Positions 59,869-64,000 of a stretch of 64,000 bases of DNA are shown piece by piece. The DNA comes from JAJDAN01 sp046583095. GTDB taxonomy: Bacteria > Myxococcota_A > UBA9160 > UBA4427. Positions within the stretch are counted from its first letter, which is position 1. Each line of letters starts with the position of its first letter. The notes beneath the pieces were generated by a model. That model saw only the letters and a list, made by a program, of their open reading frames with translations, was not told the DNA's origin and searched no databases. The stretch lies in NCBI GenBank assembly GCA_046583095.1, contig JAYGDB010000048.1, positions 1 to 64,000 on the forward strand, read 5' to 3'. The position numbers and the translations under genes are program-made.

Positions 59869-61314
59869 ATGATGACCTCCGACGAGTACGAATCTCACGA
59901 CGCGATCGGGCTCGCCGAGCGGGTCCAGAGCGGCGAAGTCCACCCCTCGGAGCTCCTCGACGCGGCCCTGGCCCGCGCGGCGGATCACAACCCCACGCTG
60001 AATGCGATCGTCATCGACATGGAGAAGCAAGCCCGCAGTGCGATCGAGGCCGGGCTGCCGGACGGGCCCCTTCGCGGGGTCCCCTTCCTCCTCAAGGACC
60101 TGCACCTGCTCTACCAGGGTGAGCGATCGACGAACGGGAGCGTGCTGTTTCGGGACAACGTGGCCGATCACGACAGCGAACTGGTGAAGCGGTACAAGCG
60201 CGCCGGCCTCGTCATCTTCGGCAAGTCGGCGTCCCCGGAGTTCGGCGTCACGGCGACGACCGAATCGGCCCTGCACGGAGTCACCCGGAACCCCTGGAAT
60301 CTCGAACGCAGCGCCGGCGGATCTTCGGGCGGAGCCAGCAGCGCCATCTCGGGCGGCATCCTGCCCGCCGCCAATGCGAGCGACGGCGGCGGCTCGATCC
60401 GTATTCCCGCCTCCTGCTGTGGGCTCTTCGGTCTCAAGCCGACGCGCGGCCGCACGCCCTTCGGTCCCGACGCAGGCGAAGGGTGGAGCGGTATGAGCTG
60501 CATGCACGCCATCACCCGCTCGGTTCGCGACAGCGCGGCCCTGCTCGACGCCACCCAGGGACCCGACGTCGGCGCTCCCTACATCGCGCCGCCCCCCAAG
60601 CGGCCCTACCTCGAGGAGGTAGGTGCAGCCCCGGGCCGACTGCGCATCGCGCTGCAGAAGCAGCCGTGGAACGCAGCCGAGATCCATCCCGACTGCATCG
60701 CCGGGGTAGAGGACGCCGCCAAGCTCCTCCAGGACCTCGGACACGACGTGGAGGAGGCCCCCCTCGAGATCGACTTCAGCATCCTGGGCCCTGCCACCAG
60801 CGTCATCATGTCCGCCAATCTCCGAGCCATGGTCGACGAGCGCCTGCAACGACTGGGGCGCGAGTTGCAGGACGACGACCTCGAATTGATCACCCGCAGC
60901 ATCTACGACTCGAGCGCAAAGCACACCGCCGCCGACTACGCCCGGGCGGTTCGAACCATCCATGCGGTCGGCCGGACCGTCGCCGGTCACCTCGAGCACT
61001 ACGACCTGATCGTGTCTCCGACGATGGCGGCTCCGCCTCTGCCTCTCGGTGCGATCTCCCTCTCGAACGAGGATCGTGCGAGCTACGGCCGGGATATCCT
61101 CTCCACCGTCGGCTTCACCCAGCTCTTCAACGCCTCCGGCAACCCGGCCGCGTCGATCCCGCTCTGGTGGAACGACGACGGCCTCCCGATCGGCATCCAG
61201 CTCGCGGCGCGCTTCGGGGACGAAGCAACGCTCTTCCGCATCGGCGCGCAGCTCGAAGAAGCCCGGCCCTGGTTCGCACAGCGCCCGTCGATGCTGCAGA
61301 ACGGAACCGCGTAG
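59869..61314 (+). CDS. amidase signature family enzyme
   Basis: 481 residues with a double ATG start behind AGGAG. The catalytic Lys is in VPFLLKDLH, the cis-Ser in RSAGGSSGGASSA and the nucleophile Ser in DGGGSIRIPASCCG. Substrates of non-GatA amidases range over acylamides and nylon-type oligomers, so none is assigned. No gatB or gatC is adjacent, which argues against tRNA amidation. Confidence 0.92.
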   Translation: MMTSDEYESHDAIGLAERVQSGEVHPSELLDAALARAADHNPTLNAIVIDMEKQARSAIEAGLPDGPLRGVPFLLKDLHLLYQGERSTNGSVLFRDNVADHDSELVKRYKRAGLVIFGKSASPEFGVTATTESALHGVTRNPWNLERSAGGSSGGASSAISGGILPAANASDGGGSIRIPASCCGLFGLKPTRGRTPFGPDAGEGWSGMSCMHAITRSVRDSAALLDATQGPDVGAPYIAPPPKRPYLEEVGAAPGRLRIALQKQPWNAAEIHPDCIAGVEDAAKLLQDLGHDVEEAPLEIDFSILGPATSVIMSANLRAMVDERLQRLGRELQDDDLELITRSIYDSSAKHTAADYARAVRTIHAVGRTVAGHLEHYDLIVSPTMAAPPLPLGAISLSNEDRASYGRDILSTVGFTQLFNASGNPAASIPLWWNDDGLPIGIQLAARFGDEATLFRIGAQLEEARPWFAQRPSMLQNGTA

Positions 61315-61402
61315 ATCGGCGCAGCCTGCGCGCCTGGCACGAGGCGTCGCAGCCGAGGGGTGTGCGGCAGACCCGAAGCGGGTTGATTGCTAGCCTTGGC
61401 GG

Positions 61403-61813
61403 GTGCCCGAAGAGAAACTCGCCCTGTCGTCCGAGGCCACCACCCAGGGCGTCCACGTCCAGGTCTGGAGCCGGTATTCCGCCGAGCACTCGGACCCCCA
61501 GCGCAGCCATTGGTTCTTCCTCTACACGATCCGCATCGCCAACGTCGGCGACCAGACGGTCCAGCTGCTAACGCGGCAGTGGACCATCACCGACGCGACC
61601 GGCCGTGTGGAACAGGTGCAGGGACCCGGGGTGGTCGGCGAGCAGCCCCGGCTCGAGCCCGGCGAGGACTTCGAGTACACGTCCGGGTGTCCGCTGGCGA
61701 CGCCGTTCGGATCCATGGAGGGCACCTTCCAGATGGTCACCGAAGGCGAAGACGACGGCTTCGACGCCGAGGTCGCCCGCTTCGAACTGCGGGAGCCCCA
61801 CGCGGTCCACTGA
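61403..61813 (+). CDS. apaG: ApaG domain protein
   Basis: 136 residues from a GTG, matching E. coli ApaG in length. SHWFFLYTIRIANVG, the GPGVVGEQPRLEPGEDFEYTSG loop and the GTFQMV strand are diagnostic. Its biochemical role is not settled. The gene ends one base before the convergent DUF1302 gene. Confidence 0.92.
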   Translation: MPEEKLALSSEATTQGVHVQVWSRYSAEHSDPQRSHWFFLYTIRIANVGDQTVQLLTRQWTITDATGRVEQVQGPGVVGEQPRLEPGEDFEYTSGCPLATPFGSMEGTFQMVTEGEDDGFDAEVARFELREPHAVH

Positions 61814-63148
61814 TCAGAAGCTGTATTCGAGCCGCAGAAACAGGCGGTCGTTCCGGCCAATGTCCCCGAGGCCCGGATCGTCACCGCTCTGGTAGAGGAC
61901 GATGCCGCCACCGAGGTTGAGCGCATCCCTCAACTGGTAGCTGGCTTCGGCCCGAATGACGCTGCCTCGATGCGACTTGCCAACCAATAGGAAGGCGACG
62001 CCCGTCACCTGCAGGCGCGAGTTCATGAAATCGGCCGTGGCGCGGAGCACCCCCTCGAAGGTGTCTTCCTCGTCCGAATCGAAAACGTGGCGGTGGACGA
62101 CCTCGAAGGCGATCTGCAGATCGTTGATCCCGTAGTACTCGACGCCCGTGAGCGAATCGAGGCGCGATTTCCGGCCGGACGCGTACTCGAGGCCGTCGAA
62201 CCAGCCGATCTCGCCCTTGAAGAGCCAGCTTCCCGCCGTGAGGTTTCCGCCGGTTCCCAGCATCGTGAAGTGGCTGTGCCGCTGGAATCCGGACGGTGGC
62301 GAGCCGGGCGCGAAGACGACGAGCGGCGTGTTCGAGTAGAGCCGCGCGGCGTAGACCGACACGTCCCAGCCCGAGAAGGTGCCGCTGATCGAGCCGCCGT
62401 ACTCGGGCTCGTCGAAGAAGCGGTCGGGCTTGTTGGAAGGCAGGTCGAGCACGATCGGAAAGGGGTTGAAGTCGTTTCCGATCGACGGGTTTCGGTCTTT
62501 CCGAAACTCGGGGATCACGAGCAACTGCAACCTCCAGTCGCCCCAGCCGTCCGGAATCCACTGCGGGAAGTAATCGACCCGAGCCATCGTGACGGGAAGA
62601 CGCAGATCCTCGATATCGACGAGCCCCGGCTCGCGGTTGTCGAGGGGGTTGAGCACATCCAACACGCGGACGGTGTCCGAGCGTCCCCAGTTCACGATCT
62701 GTCGGCCGAGCTTGAAGTCGAGGTTCGCGCCCAGCCGCCCGTCGATCCAGACCTCGCGAAAGTTCACCTCCCAGACGTAGTCGTCCAGGACGTCGCGGGT
62801 GTACTGGCTGCGACCCTTGAAGATGTACGTGAAGTCGTAGAAGCCGTAGCCCTCGACTCGCATCCGCCATTGCTGCGGAAGCTCGAGATCGAGCTGCAGG
62901 TCGAGCTGTACACGCAGCCGCGAGAGATTCCCGTAGGGGGTGCCCGTCGCGGAATCGTGGTCGAGGTAGTTGTAGGAGGTGCCGAGACTCAGGTCGCCGT
63001 TGAGGTCCCACCAACGGTCGCCTTCATCCGCGGATGCCGTCGCATCCGACGCGTAGCTGTCGTCGTCGAAGCCCCAATCATCTTCCTCGGCCCGCGCGAC
63101 CGGACCGGGTACGAGCGCGAGGCAGAGGACAGCGAGAAGGAGTTGCAC
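61814..63148 (-). CDS. DUF1302-type outer-membrane protein
   Basis: 444 residues from a GTG with a signal peptide (LLAVLCLALVPGPVARA). A LKLGRQIVNWGRSDTVRVLDVLNPLDNREP stretch carries the family signature, spread over about residues 145-175, and barrel strands end in LRLEYSF. DUF1302 proteins commonly sit with an RND/MMPL exporter and a LolA-like protein for lipid-like cargo. Here only the LolA-like partner is inside the window. Confidence 0.88.
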   Translation of the reverse strand: MQLLLAVLCLALVPGPVARAEEDDWGFDDDSYASDATASADEGDRWWDLNGDLSLGTSYNYLDHDSATGTPYGNLSRLRVQLDLQLDLELPQQWRMRVEGYGFYDFTYIFKGRSQYTRDVLDDYVWEVNFREVWIDGRLGANLDFKLGRQIVNWGRSDTVRVLDVLNPLDNREPGLVDIEDLRLPVTMARVDYFPQWIPDGWGDWRLQLLVIPEFRKDRNPSIGNDFNPFPIVLDLPSNKPDRFFDEPEYGGSISGTFSGWDVSVYAARLYSNTPLVVFAPGSPPSGFQRHSHFTMLGTGGNLTAGSWLFKGEIGWFDGLEYASGRKSRLDSLTGVEYYGINDLQIAFEVVHRHVFDSDEEDTFEGVLRATADFMNSRLQVTGVAFLLVGKSHRGSVIRAEASYQLRDALNLGGGIVLYQSGDDPGLGDIGRNDRLFLRLEYSF

Positions 63149-63154
63149 CCGGGC

Positions 63155-63958
63155 TCAGAGACCCTTCTCGAGGCGCCGGGTGGAGAAGAGATCGTCTCCG
63201 AGATCCTGGTTGAACTTCACGTTGGTGTTCTTGAGCACGGTCCGGTGGAGAACCTTCTTCCCCTTCTTCGTCGCCATGTGCATCTCCGTGGGCGTCCAGA
63301 TCCCGTCGATCTGCTCGAGTTTCTTGACATCGAAGTACTTCTGGCGATTTCCCTTTTTCACCCAGCTCTTGGATCGGATCACCACGTAGTTGTCCTTGCG
63401 GACGAACGAGACGGTCTTCGTGTAGCCCGTCTCGTCGATTTCCTCTTCGGTTCGCGGGACAGCCTCGATGACCCAGACGGGCACGCCCCTGACCTCCGAG
63501 TGCTCCAGGAGCTTGTAGTCGTAGTAGTCGAGGGGCCGCTCGGTCAGGTCGGCGTAGCTGAAATCCGAACCCATGAAGGAGCCGCTCTTGTCTCCCGCCG
63601 CAATCCGCTTCGTCTTCTTCAGGGCGGGTAGGTAGAGCCACTGATCATCGTCGCGAGTCTCGTCGTCGTAGTCGTAGGTGAGAAAGCCCGTGTCCTTCAC
63701 GTCGGCCGGCGAGAGAAAGAACATCAACTGGTAGTCGTCCTCGCCGAAGTCCTTCCCGAACGAACGGATCTTGCGAACGCGCTGGTTGCCGCGCTTGTCG
63801 ATCAGGATCATCTCGAGATCCATGATGGCGTTGTCGCCATCGTCGCGATCGTCGACGGCCTGCATGATCTCGCGCGCGGTCGGGGAGTCCGTACCACTGT
63901 CAGCTCCCGCAAGAGCGAGCGCCAGCACCGACACGAGTAGAACGCTCCACTTATCCAT
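63155..63958 (-). CDS. outer-membrane lipoprotein-sorting protein (LolA-like)
   Basis: 267 residues from the ATG (a TTG 15 bp upstream is possible). After a signal peptide, the DUF4292/LolA-like domain has MFFLSPADVKDTGFLTY, WLYLPALKKTKRI and FMGSDFSYADLTER segments. It ends 6 bp before the DUF1302 gene, so they form one operon. Such pairs usually accompany an MMPL exporter, which may lie upstream outside the window. Confidence 0.88.
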   Translation of the reverse strand: MDKWSVLLVSVLALALAGADSGTDSPTAREIMQAVDDRDDGDNAIMDLEMILIDKRGNQRVRKIRSFGKDFGEDDYQLMFFLSPADVKDTGFLTYDYDDETRDDDQWLYLPALKKTKRIAAGDKSGSFMGSDFSYADLTERPLDYYDYKLLEHSEVRGVPVWVIEAVPRTEEEIDETGYTKTVSFVRKDNYVVIRSKSWVKKGNRQKYFDVKKLEQIDGIWTPTEMHMATKKGKKVLHRTVLKNTNVKFNQDLGDDLFSTRRLEKGL

Positions 63959-64000
63959 ACTCGCGAGAGTCAAGCAGCAAATTCGCGCTGCGACAAGCCG

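Noticed and set aside
1..64000. CRISPR array, prophage or integron
   Set aside because: No regularly spaced repeats, phage structural genes or integrases were found.

Overview
The window is 64 kb of GC-rich DNA with densely packed genes in short operons on both strands. It encodes a Gram-negative cell: a complete Mla lipid-transport set, several outer-membrane barrels, periplasmic lipoproteins and a PEP-CTERM-type secreted protein. Flavin-dependent (LLM/F420-type) oxidoreductases, many acyl-CoA dehydrogenases and selenocysteine use fit a former-deltaproteobacterial lineage (Myxococcota or Binatota-like). That placement is an inference from gene content, not from a marker gene. I saw no rRNA, tRNA, insertion sequence, prophage or CRISPR array.

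Layout. 0-6.3 kb: an amidohydrolase converges on a minus-strand operon mlaF-mlaE-mlaD-mlaA-mlaC, metallo-beta-lactamase-fold hydrolase, alpha/beta hydrolase. 6.4-12.7 kb: an LLM oxidoreductase; an operon of an iodothyronine-deiodinase-like selenoprotein (in-frame UGA) and an alpha/beta hydrolase; and, divergently, metH. 12.8-18.4 kb: two histidine phosphatases, small unknown proteins, an unusual fusion of a degenerate TraB/GumN-like domain with a phosphodiesterase, and a methyltransferase. 18.5-25.2 kb: plus-strand catabolic genes (cyclase, SDR, serine hydrolase, nitronate monooxygenase-like enzyme and an acyl-CoA dehydrogenase pair behind a perfect palindrome). 25.4-30.2 kb: glpD, amt-glnK with a sigma-54 promoter, and an AIR-synthase-like protein. 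30.3-36.8 kb: operon phosphotriesterase-like/LLM/acyl-CoA ligase, a divergent XRE-cupin regulator, YciI, VOC, OsmC and a zinc-finger-like protein. 37-46 kb: a barrel, an STT3-like and a GT39-like glycosyltransferase, a ferritin-like protein, DNA polymerase II and a rhomboid protease. 46-52 kb: a Cys-rich cyclophilin with a PEP-CTERM tail, a BKACE enzyme, a second acyl-CoA dehydrogenase pair behind a KstR-like site, and an E2 acyltransferase. 52-56 kb: a tight operon porin/FMN-binding protein/His-rich membrane protein/ApbE behind an AT-rich, Fur-like promoter. 56-64 kb: a membrane protein, selD (itself with an in-frame UGA), a zinc-type dehydrogenase, an amidase, apaG, and a DUF1302/LolA-like pair.

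Themes. The selenide-activating enzyme SelD and a deiodinase-like target both read UGA as selenocysteine, so the genome should encode SelA, SelB and tRNA-Sec outside this window. Two acyl-CoA dehydrogenase gene pairs resemble heteromeric sterol or side-chain dehydrogenases. The ApbE operon looks like a self-contained periplasmic flavin electron-transfer module.
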